From Rhizobium mongolense subsp. loessense (GTDB lineage Bacteria; Pseudomonadota; Alphaproteobacteria; Rhizobiales; Rhizobiaceae): a DNA stretch of 64,000 nucleotides. The DNA lies in NCBI RefSeq assembly GCF_900099775.1, contig NZ_FMTM01000011.1, positions 90,939 through 154,938 of the forward strand. Reading direction: 5' to 3'. The position numbers were made by a program, and so were the translations under genes. Within the stretch, counting starts at the first letter, position 1. Every line of letters starts with the position of its first letter. The notes beneath the pieces are model-generated. The model was not told the origin of the DNA and searched no databases. It was given only the letters and a program-made list of their open reading frames with translations. Of this stretch, positions 43,423-51,846 are shown piece by piece.

Positions 43423-44154
43423 ATGGCTATATTTTCGAGTTCAAGGATCCTCGTTGCCGGGGGCGGTTCCGGAATGGGCCTGGCGCTGACGAGACGCTCT
43501 CTCGCCGCCGGTGCGGAGGTCGTCATTGCCGGGCGGAACGCAGAAAAACTGAAACGCGTCAGACAGGAACTACACAACCCCGCCGCACTCCGCACGGCCG
43601 CAATCGATATAACACAGGAGGATCAGGTCGCCGGCCTGCTGGGAAAGATCGGTCGGCTCGATCACATCGTCAGCACAGCCGCCGACATCGAGGGCGCTTA
43701 TGAGCTTTTGCCATCGCTTGACCTTAAGACAGCGCAACGGGTCGTCGAAAGCAAGATTTACGGACCGTTGCTCTTGGCAAAATATGGCGCACCTTTGATC
43801 CCGGCCGGCGGCTCCATTACCTTTACATCGGGTATCGCAGCCTACAGGCCATCGGCACGCGGGGCAGTTGTGGCCGCCGTCAACGCCGCATTGGAGGGAC
43901 TGGTGCGCGCCCTTGCGATCGAGCTGGCACCGATCCGTGTCAATGCCGTCTCGCCCGGCTGGGTCGACACCCCCATTTGGGCCCTTGTGGCCGGCGACAA
44001 GAAGGACGACACGCTGGGCGCTATGGCAGATAGGCTGCCGGTCGGACGCGTGGGACGTGCGGACGATATCGCCGACGCCATCAGCTTCCTGATAGGCAAT
44101 ACCTTCACGACGGGAACGGTATTGCACGTCGAGGGTGGGCATCGGCTGATCTAG
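43423..44154 (+). CDS. SDR-fold protein lacking the catalytic Tyr-Lys pair
   Basis: The 244-residue protein has a Rossmann NAD(P)-binding start ILVAGGGSGMGLAL, a dinucleotide-specificity VVIAGRN, FTSGIAAYRP (conserved Ser136) and a cofactor-binding INAVSPGWVDTP-like end (RVNAVSPGWVDTP). At the catalytic site the family YxxxK is VAAVN (Val150, Asn154), so normal SDR chemistry is unlikely. ATG 43423 has AGGAG 10 bases ahead; ATG 43414 is an alternative. It is convergent with a LysR gene, overlapping it by four bases. It could be a sensor, scaffold or an enzyme with shifted chemistry. Confidence 0.82.
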   Translation: MAIFSSSRILVAGGGSGMGLALTRRSLAAGAEVVIAGRNAEKLKRVRQELHNPAALRTAAIDITQEDQVAGLLGKIGRLDHIVSTAADIEGAYELLPSLDLKTAQRVVESKIYGPLLLAKYGAPLIPAGGSITFTSGIAAYRPSARGAVVAAVNAALEGLVRALAIELAPIRVNAVSPGWVDTPIWALVAGDKKDDTLGAMADRLPVGRVGRADDIADAISFLIGNTFTTGTVLHVEGGHRLI

Positions 44155-45044
44155 CTGGCCCCGAACGCATCGCTTGCCGCCGCCAGCAGCAACTTCAGCG
44201 CTGGCGGTTGCACGCGCCTGCGCCGCCAGATCATTACAAGCAAAGCCGCCTGCGTCGCGTTTGGCCAAGACATCTCGCTGATTTCGCCGCGATCGAGGGC
44301 CTCGACGACCGCAAAACGCGGAACCAGAGCCAAGCCTGCACCTTCGGCCACGAGCCGCGAAATTGTAGCGATGCTGTCAACTACGGCGGCAAGGCTCGGT
44401 GCGGCAATGCCTGCTTCAGCAAACGCCTTGTCGAACAGATGCCGGTAGACGCACCCGACCTCGGTCACCACGAAGCGTGCCGAAGCAATCGCGTTCATAT
44501 CGAGTTTCGTTGCTGCGAGTTCCCGTCCAGGAGGCGCAATCAGAACCAATGGCTCCGCGGCAATCGCGCGCTTGGCGAAACGTTCGCCGACGCCCTGCTG
44601 ATCGAAGCAGAAGGCGACTTCGATCTCGTTTGTTTCGAGCTTTTGCAGTAGGCCACCGCTGCCGGCGACCTTCAACGTGAGATCGATGCCAGGATGATGG
44701 CTCTGAAAACCGGACAGCCATCTTGGAAGCTTGACGGAAGCAATCGTCTCCAGCGCACCAATCGTGACCGACCCGGCATTTTGCGCTGTGATGGCTGCCA
44801 CCGCTGCGCGGGCCTCGTCTGCCAAGTTCAGTATGGCTTCGGCATGGGACCTCAACACCTCGCCTGCTTGCGTCAGCTCCAGACCTGATCTCGATCGGAT
44901 AAAGAGAGCCGTACCAAGTTCGATTTCCAGGGCTTCGATCTGGTCGCTGACGCTCGATTGTGCGAGGTGAATTTCTGCCGCTGTCCGCGTGAAACTTCGG
45001 TACCGGACAACCGCAAGGAATGTCTTGAGTAATCTAGGATGCAT
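44151..45044 (-). CDS. LysR-family transcriptional regulator
   Basis: At 297 residues this is a standard LTTR: an N-terminal winged HTH (MHPRLLKTFLAVVRYRSFTRTAAEIHLAQSSVSDQIEALE) and a C-terminal co-inducer domain (SVTIGALETIASVKLPRWLSGFQSHHPGIDL). The target is unknown. LTTRs usually control a divergent neighbour, but upstream here is the methyltransferase end, not a divergent start. The 3' end overlaps the SDR-like gene by four bases. Confidence 0.9.
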   Translation of the reverse strand: MHPRLLKTFLAVVRYRSFTRTAAEIHLAQSSVSDQIEALEIELGTALFIRSRSGLELTQAGEVLRSHAEAILNLADEARAAVAAITAQNAGSVTIGALETIASVKLPRWLSGFQSHHPGIDLTLKVAGSGGLLQKLETNEIEVAFCFDQQGVGERFAKRAIAAEPLVLIAPPGRELAATKLDMNAIASARFVVTEVGCVYRHLFDKAFAEAGIAAPSLAAVVDSIATISRLVAEGAGLALVPRFAVVEALDRGEISEMSWPNATQAALLVMIWRRRRVQPPALKLLLAAASDAFGAS

Positions 45045-45159
45045 CGAGGTCAGCGCGGTAGAATGGTGAGATGAGCGCCGACGCTGTCATGTCGCTTGCA
45101 TGCCGTCAATGGATTGCAGAACGTTTGCAGTGAGGCAGCGCCAAGATCCCGCCAAAGCC

Positions 45160-45975
45160 TTAGCGAGGTTTGCACGCACTGATCGCGTAGCGATGCTGGA
45201 GGCCTCTGGAAAGGGCCTTGAAATAATTCCAGTGGCGGGCCTGTGCTTTGTGCACTTCCCGCAGGTTTTCGTCGATCCGCACGCGTTCGAAACCGGCGTT
45301 CTTCAAAAGTGCGGCGATCTTGTCCGCCCGCGCCCCCTTTGAGAAATAGACCCGCGACAGGATACTGCTATGGATCTCTGCCATACCGGGCCCATGCCCC
45401 GGATCAGCTTTCAAAAGTCCGCCACCTTCGAGCAATTTCATCACACGCTTCACCAGCCGCTCGGCAAAACCGGCACTGACGAAATCGCCATCGACGATCA
45501 GCAGCGTTCCGCCAGGCTTCAACACACGCATCCATTCCGCAAAGGCTTTTTCGGGATCAACCAGCGTCCATACCAGATGGCGGGTCACGATGACGTCGTA
45601 AGTGTCATCCAATTCCGTGGTGTTTTCGACATCAGCCATGCGGAAACTGATCATGCGGCCTCGGCTCTTTGCTTTGGCACGGGCTCGCTCCAGCATCGGC
45701 TCGGCCCAATCGAGGCCGGTCACCTCGAAATCGAGATCGTCCATGAGATGGGAAATGACCCCCGTGCCGCTCGCCAGGTCGAGCGCACGCCTGCCCTCTC
45801 CCGCCCCAAGATGCTTTACGATCAACCGATGCCAGGCGCTTTTCTCCGCCTCGGTGAAAATCTCATGGCCCGGCGACTGGTCGAAGGACTCGGCCCTGGC
45901 CGACCAATAGGCCTTGATCTCGTCACGAAGCCCGTAATTCTCGCCGCCCGCCACTTGCCCGTCCATTACCGTCAT
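45160..45975 (-). CDS. Class I SAM-dependent methyltransferase beside iron-uptake genes
   Basis: This 271-residue protein has methyltransferase motif I ALDLASGTGVISHLM, motif II/III MADVENTTELDDTYDVIVTRHLVWTL and post-I GLDWAEPML, in the Methyltransf_11/25 style. It starts at ATG 45975 (or 45966) and diverges from the siderophore-binding protein gene across a 101-base gap that contains a candidate iron box. Homologues next to iron-siderophore transporters are seen in rhizobia. A role in metallophore processing or synthesis is possible but inferred. No substrate motif is recognised. Confidence 0.8.
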   Translation of the reverse strand: MTVMDGQVAGGENYGLRDEIKAYWSARAESFDQSPGHEIFTEAEKSAWHRLIVKHLGAGEGRRALDLASGTGVISHLMDDLDFEVTGLDWAEPMLERARAKAKSRGRMISFRMADVENTTELDDTYDVIVTRHLVWTLVDPEKAFAEWMRVLKPGGTLLIVDGDFVSAGFAERLVKRVMKLLEGGGLLKADPGHGPGMAEIHSSILSRVYFSKGARADKIAALLKNAGFERVRIDENLREVHKAQARHWNYFKALSRGLQHRYAISACKPR

Positions 45976-46017
45976 GCCAGCCAGTCCCAGTTTGAAATTG
46001 TTCTAATAGATATAACT

Positions 46018-46032
46018 TGACGATTACAATCA
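46018..46032. promoter_or_regulatory. Candidate iron-responsive (RirA-type) operator
   Basis: TGA-CGATTACAA-TCA matches the TGA-N9-TCA pattern described for RirA-controlled iron genes in Rhizobium. It lies 45 bases before the siderophore-binding protein start and 43 bases before the divergent methyltransferase start. It overlaps a TTGACG that could be a -35 box. RirA is known in rhizobia, but such a short motif can occur by chance. Confidence 0.4.
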
Positions 46033-46076
46033 TAAAATAATAGACGGCATTTCAGTTTTCCACGGAGTGAATTTTA

Positions 46077-47207
46077 ATGCGCATTAGAGCCAAAGCGGCC
46101 ATTCTTGCAATGGGCCTTGTCGTCACCGCCGTCTGGCCGGCCCTAGCCGACAAGATCACCGTGAAGGACGTGACCGGGCGCGAGGTCGAGGTGAACGCCC
46201 CGGTCAAGCATATGATCCTCGGCGAGGGCCGACAGATCTATTTTCTGGCAGCACTGGATAAGGAAGCCCCGTTCGAGCACGTCGTCGGGTGGCGCGACGA
46301 CCTGCCGAAGGCAGACCCTGAATCCTACGACGCCTACCTTGCCAAGTATCCCGAGATTGCCAAGCTGCCGACCTTTGGTGGCATGAAGGACGGCACCTTC
46401 GATATCGAACAGGCCGTCGCGCTGAAGCCCGACGTGATCTTGATGAATATCGACGCGAAAACCGCCACCGAAGAAGCCGGATACATCGAAAAGCTCGGTA
46501 AAGTCGGCATTCCGCTCGTCTATGTCGACTTTCGTGAAAAGCCGATGGAGAACACCGAGCCCAGCATGCGCATCATGGGCAAGCTGATGGCCAAGGAAGC
46601 GCTCGCGGAAGACTTCATCAAATTCCGCGCCGACAGCATCAAGCGGGTGACCGACGTGCTTCAAAGGGCCAACCCGCCGAAGCCTGTCGTCTTCGTCGAG
46701 CGCGCCGGAGGCTATTCGGAGGATTGCTGCATGTCCTTCGGCAACGAAAATTTCGGCAAGATGGTCGAAATTGCCGGCGGTACCAACATGGCCAAGGACA
46801 TCATTCCCGGCACGTTCGGAACGGTCAATCCCGAGCAGATCATCGCTTCCAATCCGGATCAGATCATCGTCACCGGCGGCAACTGGGACAAATATGTGCC
46901 CGGCGGTGCCTGGGTTGGCGTCGGCTATGGCGCAGATCTGAAGGAAGCCCACCGCAAACTCGAAGCCCTGACCAAGCGTCCGGCCTTCACTGGCGTCAAG
47001 GCGGTGGCCGATCATAACGTTCATGCCATCTGGCACCAGTTCTACAACAACCCCTACCAGTTCGTCGCCATCCAGGAGATCGCCAAGTGGCTCCATCCGG
47101 AACTGTTTGCCGATCTCGATCCCGAGGCGACCTTCAAGGAATTGCATGCCCGCTTCCTGCCGCTCGACTACAAGCCGGGATATTTCGTCTCCCTGAAGGA
47201 CGAATAA
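46077..47207 (+). CDS. Iron-siderophore-type ABC substrate-binding protein 1
   Basis: This 376-residue protein has a signal peptide (MRIRAKAAILAMGLVVTAVWPALA) and a class III (TroA/FepB-type) periplasmic-binding fold: ITVKDVTGREVEVNAPVKHMIL near the start, FDIEQAVALKPDVILMN and VNPEQIIASNPDQIIVTG. A CC pair occurs in GYSEDCCMSFG. It shares much of its sequence with the next gene's product, indicating tandem duplication, with the same WRDDL, KWLHPELFADLDPE and PGYFVSL stretches. It captures ferric complexes for the downstream permease. Exact ligand unknown. Confidence 0.88.
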   Translation: MRIRAKAAILAMGLVVTAVWPALADKITVKDVTGREVEVNAPVKHMILGEGRQIYFLAALDKEAPFEHVVGWRDDLPKADPESYDAYLAKYPEIAKLPTFGGMKDGTFDIEQAVALKPDVILMNIDAKTATEEAGYIEKLGKVGIPLVYVDFREKPMENTEPSMRIMGKLMAKEALAEDFIKFRADSIKRVTDVLQRANPPKPVVFVERAGGYSEDCCMSFGNENFGKMVEIAGGTNMAKDIIPGTFGTVNPEQIIASNPDQIIVTGGNWDKYVPGGAWVGVGYGADLKEAHRKLEALTKRPAFTGVKAVADHNVHAIWHQFYNNPYQFVAIQEIAKWLHPELFADLDPEATFKELHARFLPLDYKPGYFVSLKDE

Positions 47208-47216
47208 ACATGACCA

Positions 47217-47246
47217 GGCCGACGGCGCAGAAGCGGTCCGTCGGCC
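47217..47246 (+). terminator. Hairpin between the two siderophore-binding protein genes
   Basis: GGCCGACGG (47217-47225) pairs with CCGTCGGCC (47238-47246) around a 12-base loop, ten bases after the first binding-protein stop. No T-run follows, so it is better read as an mRNA-stabilising or attenuating element than a full terminator. Confidence 0.5.
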
Positions 47247-47297
47247 CGAACATTTCTGTCACCGGCGCGCGAATTGCGCGTCGATAAGGAGCCTCTC

Positions 47298-48434
47298 ATG
47301 CGGTTTTCTGCCATTCGACACATCGCCGCCATTCTGCTTGGCCTGGTTGCGGTACCCGCAACAGCCGCCGAGATCACCGATGTTGCGGGCCGCACGCTCA
47401 AGATCGACCTGCCGGCAAAACGCGTCATCGTTGGCGAGGCACGGCAGATCCACGTCATCGCTGCCCTTAAGGGTGACAAGACTTTCGATCAGATTGTTGG
47501 TTGGCGCGATGATCTGATCAAGAAGGATCCGGACAGTTACACAGCCTATGTCGAGGCATTTCCGCAGATTGCCGACCTGCCACGTTTCGGTTACCTGCCC
47601 CAAGGTGAGTTCAGCCTCGAAGCGGCAATTGCGCTCTCGCCCGATGTCATCACCCTCAATCTGGAAGCGCAAAAGTCCGCCACCGACAGCGGCTTTGAGG
47701 AAAAGGCGGCCGCCGCCGGGATAAAGATCGTCTATCTCGATTTTCGCCTCGATCCGGTTCGCAACACCGAGGCGTCGATCGAACTGCTCGGTCGCCTTTT
47801 CGGCGCCGAAGACCGAGCCCAGGAATTTATTGCCTATCGGCGCGCGCAAATCGCCCGCGTGACCGACAGGCTCGCAAAGGTCAAGGACCTGAAACGCCCG
47901 AACGTCTTTGTCGAGCGGGCGCCCGGTATTTCCGGGGAAAACAACTGCTGCCGCACCTTCGGGCCGGTCAATTTCGGGGCCATGGTGGAAGACGCCGGTG
48001 GCCATAATATCGCATCAGACGTCATTGCCACCACCTTCGGCGATCTCAACCCCGAACAGCTTGTCGTGTCCGATCCCGAACATGTGATTGTCACCGGCTC
48101 GAACTGGGCAGCCGAATCCGACATCAACCAGTTCGTGCCCGTGGGCCGCGGTGCGGATATGTCGCTTGCCCGCGACAGGCTCGCAAAACTGATGACGCGC
48201 ACACCCTTTCCGGCGCTAAAGGCTGTTAGGAGTGGACGAGTTCACGCCGTATGGCATCAGTTTTATGGTGCGCCATACGAGTTCTATCCGATCCAGCAAT
48301 TTGCCAAATGGCTTCATCCCGAGCTGTTTGCTGATCTCGATCCGGATCAAACATTCAAGGAATTCCATGAGAGTTTTCTTCCCGTGACCTTCAAGCCTGG
48401 CTATTTCGTATCGCTGGAACGGGGATCAAACTGA
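47298..48434 (+). CDS. Iron-siderophore-type ABC substrate-binding protein 2
   Basis: This is a paralogue (378 residues) of the preceding binding protein, with a signal peptide (MRFSAIRHIAAILLGLVAVPATAA). It retains EITDVAGRTLKIDLPAKRVIV, WRDDLIKKDPDSYTAYVEAFPQIADLP, the CC pair in GENNCCRTFG and the PGYFVSLERG end. GGAG lies 8 bases before ATG 47298. Its stop overlaps the permease start by one base, so it is the copy more tightly coupled to the transporter. Two binding proteins for one permease may widen the substrate range. Confidence 0.88.
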   Translation: MRFSAIRHIAAILLGLVAVPATAAEITDVAGRTLKIDLPAKRVIVGEARQIHVIAALKGDKTFDQIVGWRDDLIKKDPDSYTAYVEAFPQIADLPRFGYLPQGEFSLEAAIALSPDVITLNLEAQKSATDSGFEEKAAAAGIKIVYLDFRLDPVRNTEASIELLGRLFGAEDRAQEFIAYRRAQIARVTDRLAKVKDLKRPNVFVERAPGISGENNCCRTFGPVNFGAMVEDAGGHNIASDVIATTFGDLNPEQLVVSDPEHVIVTGSNWAAESDINQFVPVGRGADMSLARDRLAKLMTRTPFPALKAVRSGRVHAVWHQFYGAPYEFYPIQQFAKWLHPELFADLDPDQTFKEFHESFLPVTFKPGYFVSLERGSN

Positions 48435-49501
48435 TGGCTGAGGCAACCCAGACACTCGTTGCGCCGGCCGGACGCGTGCGATATCGCGCTCTGGCAACGC
48501 GCAGAATCCTGATCCTTGCCGGGTTGGTTGGCGCACTGTGCCTCAGTGTCGCGGCCGACATGGCACTTGGCCCGGCACGCTACAGCCTGACGGAGGTTGT
48601 CTCGGCGATCTTCGGCCCCGGTGAAGTTGCAAACCAGCTGAGGGTCGTCATCTGGGATATCCGCATGCCGATCGCGCTGATGGCGATCACAGTCGGCGCG
48701 TCGCTTTCGGTCGCCGGCGCCCAGATGCAGACGATCCTCTCCAATCCATTGGCGAGCCCTTTTACGCTTGGCATTTCGGCGGCCGCCAGCTTCGGCGCAG
48801 CACTCGCACTCGTTGGCGGCGTCGCCCTGTTTCCCGGCGCCATCGAATACGTGGTGCCGCTGAACGCCTTTATCATGGCGATGGTCGCGGCGCTCTTCAT
48901 CCACTTCGCCTCCACGATGCGCGGTGTCAGCGTCGAAACCATCGTGCTGCTCGGCATCGCCCTGGTCTTCACCTTCAACGCAGCCCTCTCCCTCCTCGAG
49001 TATCTGGCTTCCGAACAGGCGCTCGCAGCGGTTGTCTTTTGGACCATGGGCAGCCTGACGAAGGCCACCTGGGCCAAGGTCTATTTCACCGGGGCGGTGC
49101 TTGTCGTCACCGTGCCGCTGTTCATGAAGGATGCCTGGGCGCTGACTGCTCTTCGCCTCGGTGACGACAAGGCTGCCAGCATGGGCGTCAATGTTCGCCG
49201 CCTGCGGCTGCAGACGATGATGATCGTGAGCCTGCTTGCAGCAATCCCCGTCTCCTTCGTCGGCACCATCGGCTTCGTCGGGCTTGTCGGACCCCATATT
49301 GCCCGCATGCTGGTCGGCGAGGACCAGCGCTTCTTCCTTCCTGGAGCCGTCATCTGCGGCGCGCTTCTGTTGTCGACGACATCGGTCGTCAGCAAGATGC
49401 TCATTCCAGGCGCCATCCTTCCGATCGGCGTGATCACCGCGCTCGTCGGCGTTCCCTTCTTCTTCGTTCTCATATTCAGCAATCGGAGGCGCGCATGGTA
49501 G
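48434..49501 (+). CDS. FecCD-type iron-complex ABC permease
   Basis: This 355-residue polytopic protein has about ten membrane helices, the conserved DIRMPIALMAITVGASLSVAGAQMQTIL and NPLASPFTLGIS segments of FecCD/BtuC permeases, and VPVSFVGTIGFVGLVGPHIARMLVG (here IPVSFVGTIGFVGLVGPHIARM) near the coupling helix. It imports the ferric complex delivered by either of the two binding proteins. The start shares a base with the upstream stop, and the ATPase start lies 7 bases inside its end. No second permease gene is present, so it likely works as a homodimer. Confidence 0.93.
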   Translation: MAEATQTLVAPAGRVRYRALATRRILILAGLVGALCLSVAADMALGPARYSLTEVVSAIFGPGEVANQLRVVIWDIRMPIALMAITVGASLSVAGAQMQTILSNPLASPFTLGISAAASFGAALALVGGVALFPGAIEYVVPLNAFIMAMVAALFIHFASTMRGVSVETIVLLGIALVFTFNAALSLLEYLASEQALAAVVFWTMGSLTKATWAKVYFTGAVLVVTVPLFMKDAWALTALRLGDDKAASMGVNVRRLRLQTMMIVSLLAAIPVSFVGTIGFVGLVGPHIARMLVGEDQRFFLPGAVICGALLLSTTSVVSKMLIPGAILPIGVITALVGVPFFFVLIFSNRRRAW

Positions 49502-50247
49502 GTCTTGCGCTTCAGGACGTTGGGGCCGCGTACGGCCGCAGGACGGTGCTTTCCTGCGTTAGCACCGACATGCTCCAGAGCGGCAGTGTAACGGCGGTGA
49601 TCGGCCCCAACGCGGCAGGCAAGTCGACATTGTTCAAACGCATCGCGTCATTGATCTCCGGGCCGGGGCTCGTTGAACTGTCCGGCACGGAGCGCGGCCC
49701 GAGAACGATCTGCTACATGCCGCAGGATACCGGCGCCAACGCCGTTTTGACGGTCTACGAATCGATCCTGCTGTCTGCCAAACAGGGCAGCGGCTGGCGC
49801 GTTCACGACGATGAGCTCGCCGAAATCGACGCCATTTTGAAGGCACTGCGGATTGAGGATCTCGCATTTCGAGAGCTCGGGGAACTGTCCGGCGGGCAGC
49901 GGCAGCTGGTATCGCTGGCTCAGGCGCTCGTGCGCCGACCCGAGGTCCTCCTCATGGACGAGCCGACTTCGGCGCTCGATCTGCATCGCCAGGTGGATGT
50001 CCTTACTTTCATTTCCGACTTGGCAGTGCGCAAGGGCATGATCGTTCTGGTCGCGCTTCACGACCTCAACCACGCTCTTCGCTACTGTCAGAATACGATC
50101 GTCATTGCCGACGGTTCTATGGCGATCAGTGGCGATACATCGGCGGTCATCACCCCCGAAATGCTCCGCGACATCTATAAAGTCGCAGCCCGCATCGAGA
50201 CCTGCTCGCAGGGACGCGCCCTGGTCATCGTCGATAACGCCATATAA
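49495..50247 (+). CDS. Iron-complex ABC transporter ATP-binding protein
   Basis: The 250-residue ATPase has Walker A GPNAAGKST, signature LSGGQRQL, Walker B EVLLMDEPTSALD and the H-loop VALHDLNHALRYC, matching FecE/FhuC-type subunits. It powers the FecCD permease. It starts inside the permease gene and closes the operon. The Gly-Ala-Ala at GPNAAGKS differs slightly from the usual GPNGAGKS but is tolerated in the family. Confidence 0.93.
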   Translation: MVGLALQDVGAAYGRRTVLSCVSTDMLQSGSVTAVIGPNAAGKSTLFKRIASLISGPGLVELSGTERGPRTICYMPQDTGANAVLTVYESILLSAKQGSGWRVHDDELAEIDAILKALRIEDLAFRELGELSGGQRQLVSLAQALVRRPEVLLMDEPTSALDLHRQVDVLTFISDLAVRKGMIVLVALHDLNHALRYCQNTIVIADGSMAISGDTSAVITPEMLRDIYKVAARIETCSQGRALVIVDNAI

Positions 50248-50285
50248 GCCGCGAAGCTGCACCAATGCAGCATTCAAAGGGGAAA

Positions 50286-50320
50286 GGCGGCGCGTGCCGA
50301 GGCCCCATGGCCGCGCCGCC
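50286..50320 (+). terminator. GC-rich hairpin after the iron-uptake operon
   Basis: GGCGGCGCG (50286-50294) pairs with CGCGCCGCC (50312-50320) about 40 bases after the ATPase stop. There is no T-run, so it may be a Rho-assisted terminator or 3' stabiliser. Confidence 0.5.
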
Positions 50321-50446
50321 CCGGTCGATGCGCCGGTTGAATTAAAGAGCATTCGGGAATGTCAATTCCCACTCTTTCCTTTGTCCGGCCATCCGTTAGT
50401 TAAACGCCTGTTGTCCAAAGCATTTCATCCACAGGAGTAGGGATAA

Positions 50447-50614
50447 ATGGGTGCGTCAGTGATAATCGGAATCTTGATCACATTTCTCGTAATCATTCTC
50501 GTCTTATACTTGGTTCAGCGGCTGCCGATCGATGCCCGCATGCGCCAGATCGTGCAGATTATCGTGATAATCATCGGCATCGTTTCGCTCTTGAAGTATC
50601 TGGCCGTTTGGTAA
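50447..50614 (+). CDS. Small two-helix membrane protein (Thivi_2564-like)
   Basis: This 55-codon gene starts at ATG 50447, with AGGAG 9 bases ahead. The product has two hydrophobic helices (ASVIIGILITFLVIILVLYL and IVQIIVIIIGIVSLLKYL) separated by a short charged loop (QRLPIDARMR). The arrangement and length resemble the Thivi_2564 family of tiny membrane proteins, of unknown function. It lies in the gap after the iron-uptake operon and is too short for standard gene cut-offs. Confidence 0.7.
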   Translation: MGASVIIGILITFLVIILVLYLVQRLPIDARMRQIVQIIVIIIGIVSLLKYLAVW

Positions 50615-50721
50615 TATCAGGCGGATTTCGACTGGCCGACGACACAAGGCGTCGACCCTTTGTGGCGAAGACTGCCCGCCGCTTTAGAGCAACGCGCACT
50701 CATGATCCGGTCGATGCCGGC

Positions 50722-50892
50722 TTATCGTCCGTTGGTATTCCTGCGAACCTTATCGCTTTTCGCTTTCACTGATGACGTCTTAGCGTCATAGGCCTGTCCG
50801 AAATTGGTACCGCCCAGATGCCCGCCGGCGCTGGTGTTGGCGACTTGGCGCTTGGCCCGCTGAAGAAGCTGATCTGCATTGGTTTTCTTCAT
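50722..50892 (-). CDS. Small hypothetical protein (56 residues)
   Basis: A 56-codon frame on the minus strand begins at ATG 50892, with GGAG 7 bases upstream. The product (starting MKKTNADQLLQRAKRQVANT) is basic and polar, with a Gly-rich GGHLGGTNFGQAY middle and a Lys/Ser/Arg tail. I recognise no named family. It has no signal or membrane segment. The strong ribosome site and lack of other coding on this stretch argue it is real. Confidence 0.55.
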   Translation of the reverse strand: MKKTNADQLLQRAKRQVANTSAGGHLGGTNFGQAYDAKTSSVKAKSDKVRRNTNGR

Positions 50893-50920
50893 TTCGTAGC
50901 TCCAATAATTGGAAATTGAA

Positions 50921-50940
50921 AAAGCCGGGCAAAACCCGAC
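50921..50940 (-). terminator. Terminator of cspA
   Basis: On the minus strand TCGGG-TTTTG-CCCGG is followed by CTTTTTC, a short stem with a T-run about 65 bases after the cspA stop. It also separates cspA from the 56-residue gene. Confidence 0.55.
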
Positions 50941-51005
50941 CTCGATTCGTCGTGACGGACCAGTGCCGGTACATCCGTGGTCAATGGCCGATCTGGTTGG
51001 ATGAC

Positions 51006-51215
51006 TTACGCAGCGAGGAGATTCTCGGCGGCGTTCTTTCCGCTTTTATTGTCGCGCACGATGTCAAAGGTGACCTTCTGGCCTTCCCTTAAATCAGACA
51101 TGCCGGAGCGCTCTACTGCAGAGATGTGAACGAAAACGTCCGTTGAGCCATCGCTTGGCTGAATGAAGCCGAAGCCTTTGGCCGAATTGAAAAATTTAAC
51201 AGTTCCGCTGTTCAT
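51006..51215 (-). CDS. cspA: Cold-shock-domain RNA chaperone CspA family
   Basis: This 69-residue protein is a single cold-shock domain: MNSGTVKFFNSAKGFGFIQP with RNP1 (KGFGFI), then RNP2 (VFVHIS) and an EGQKVTFDIV strand. It binds single-stranded RNA/DNA and melts structure in messages. The alphaproteobacterial form with DLREGQ and a short AENLLAA end is clear. The long upstream region (to about 51330) may act as the temperature-sensitive 5' leader typical of these genes. Confidence 0.95.
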   Translation of the reverse strand: MNSGTVKFFNSAKGFGFIQPSDGSTDVFVHISAVERSGMSDLREGQKVTFDIVRDNKSGKNAAENLLAA

Positions 51216-51540
51216 GACGATTTCCTTTCAATCGCACAGGATTGGTCGCTCGGCTGCAATGCCGACGACGGATGATCGATTTTGAGAGGAAAGACCGCCT
51301 TGAGCGCAAAGGGCGCCAAAACAAAGCTTAACAGGCAAGCTCGATGACCGCTTTTAGGCGACAACTGTGTTTAGAAAAAGGCTGGATCGCACTACCTAGG
51401 CTAGCATGCGCTCCTAAAATGAAAGAGGTCCGCCGCTTGCCAGGCAACGGACCCAAATTTCGCGTACTAAAGGATGAATGGGCTCGCTACACATTACCTT
51501 CGCGACACAATGCCGTCGGCTTTGCGCCGACGACTGCCAA
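51216..51540. other. Leader/promoter region of cspA and gap to the DUF982 gene
   Basis: These 325 bases hold no convincing gene. The part next to cspA (51216-51330) is its likely 5' untranslated leader. The remainder lies downstream of the DUF982 gene. Short rightward frames here have no spaced SD and no family resemblance. Confidence 0.5.
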
Positions 51541-51846
51541 TTATGCACTTATTGCAAGTTTCGGCGATGATGCTGTTGAACGTGCGGCGACCGTGCCTGC
51601 CAGTGTGGGCATGCCAGCCTCCAGGCAGGCTGCGATAAATGCTTCGCGGGCCACCTCTGCGGGGACGAACCGGCACAGTGCTCCCCGGCACTGGTTGACG
51701 GCTCGATGGTAGCGCTCACCTCGCCGCTCGGGCCACTCGTTCTCAAGAAATTCAATGGTCTCAAAGGCTGAGGTAAATGTCCGCTCAAGTCCGCACTCCA
51801 AGCGGACCGTTACCGGAACCCGCCAAGGCACCTCACTGACAAGCAT
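51541..51846 (-). CDS. DUF982-domain protein
   Basis: This is a 101-residue member of the DUF982 family, a group found almost only in rhizobia and relatives, often in many copies per genome. The core VTVRLECGLERTFTSAFETIEFLENEWPERRGERYHRAVNQCRGALCRFVPAEVAREAFIAACLEAGM covers most of the chain. ATG 51846 has GGAG upstream; the longer frame to 51975 has none. Function unknown; no partner gene is adjacent. Confidence 0.85.
   Translation of the reverse strand: MLVSEVPWRVPVTVRLECGLERTFTSAFETIEFLENEWPERRGERYHRAVNQCRGALCRFVPAEVAREAFIAACLEAGMPTLAGTVAARSTASSPKLAISA

Noticed and set aside
46143..47147. A 334-codon minus-strand frame opposite the first siderophore-binding protein
   Set aside because: Shadow of a conserved periplasmic-binding gene, with no start signal or family match.
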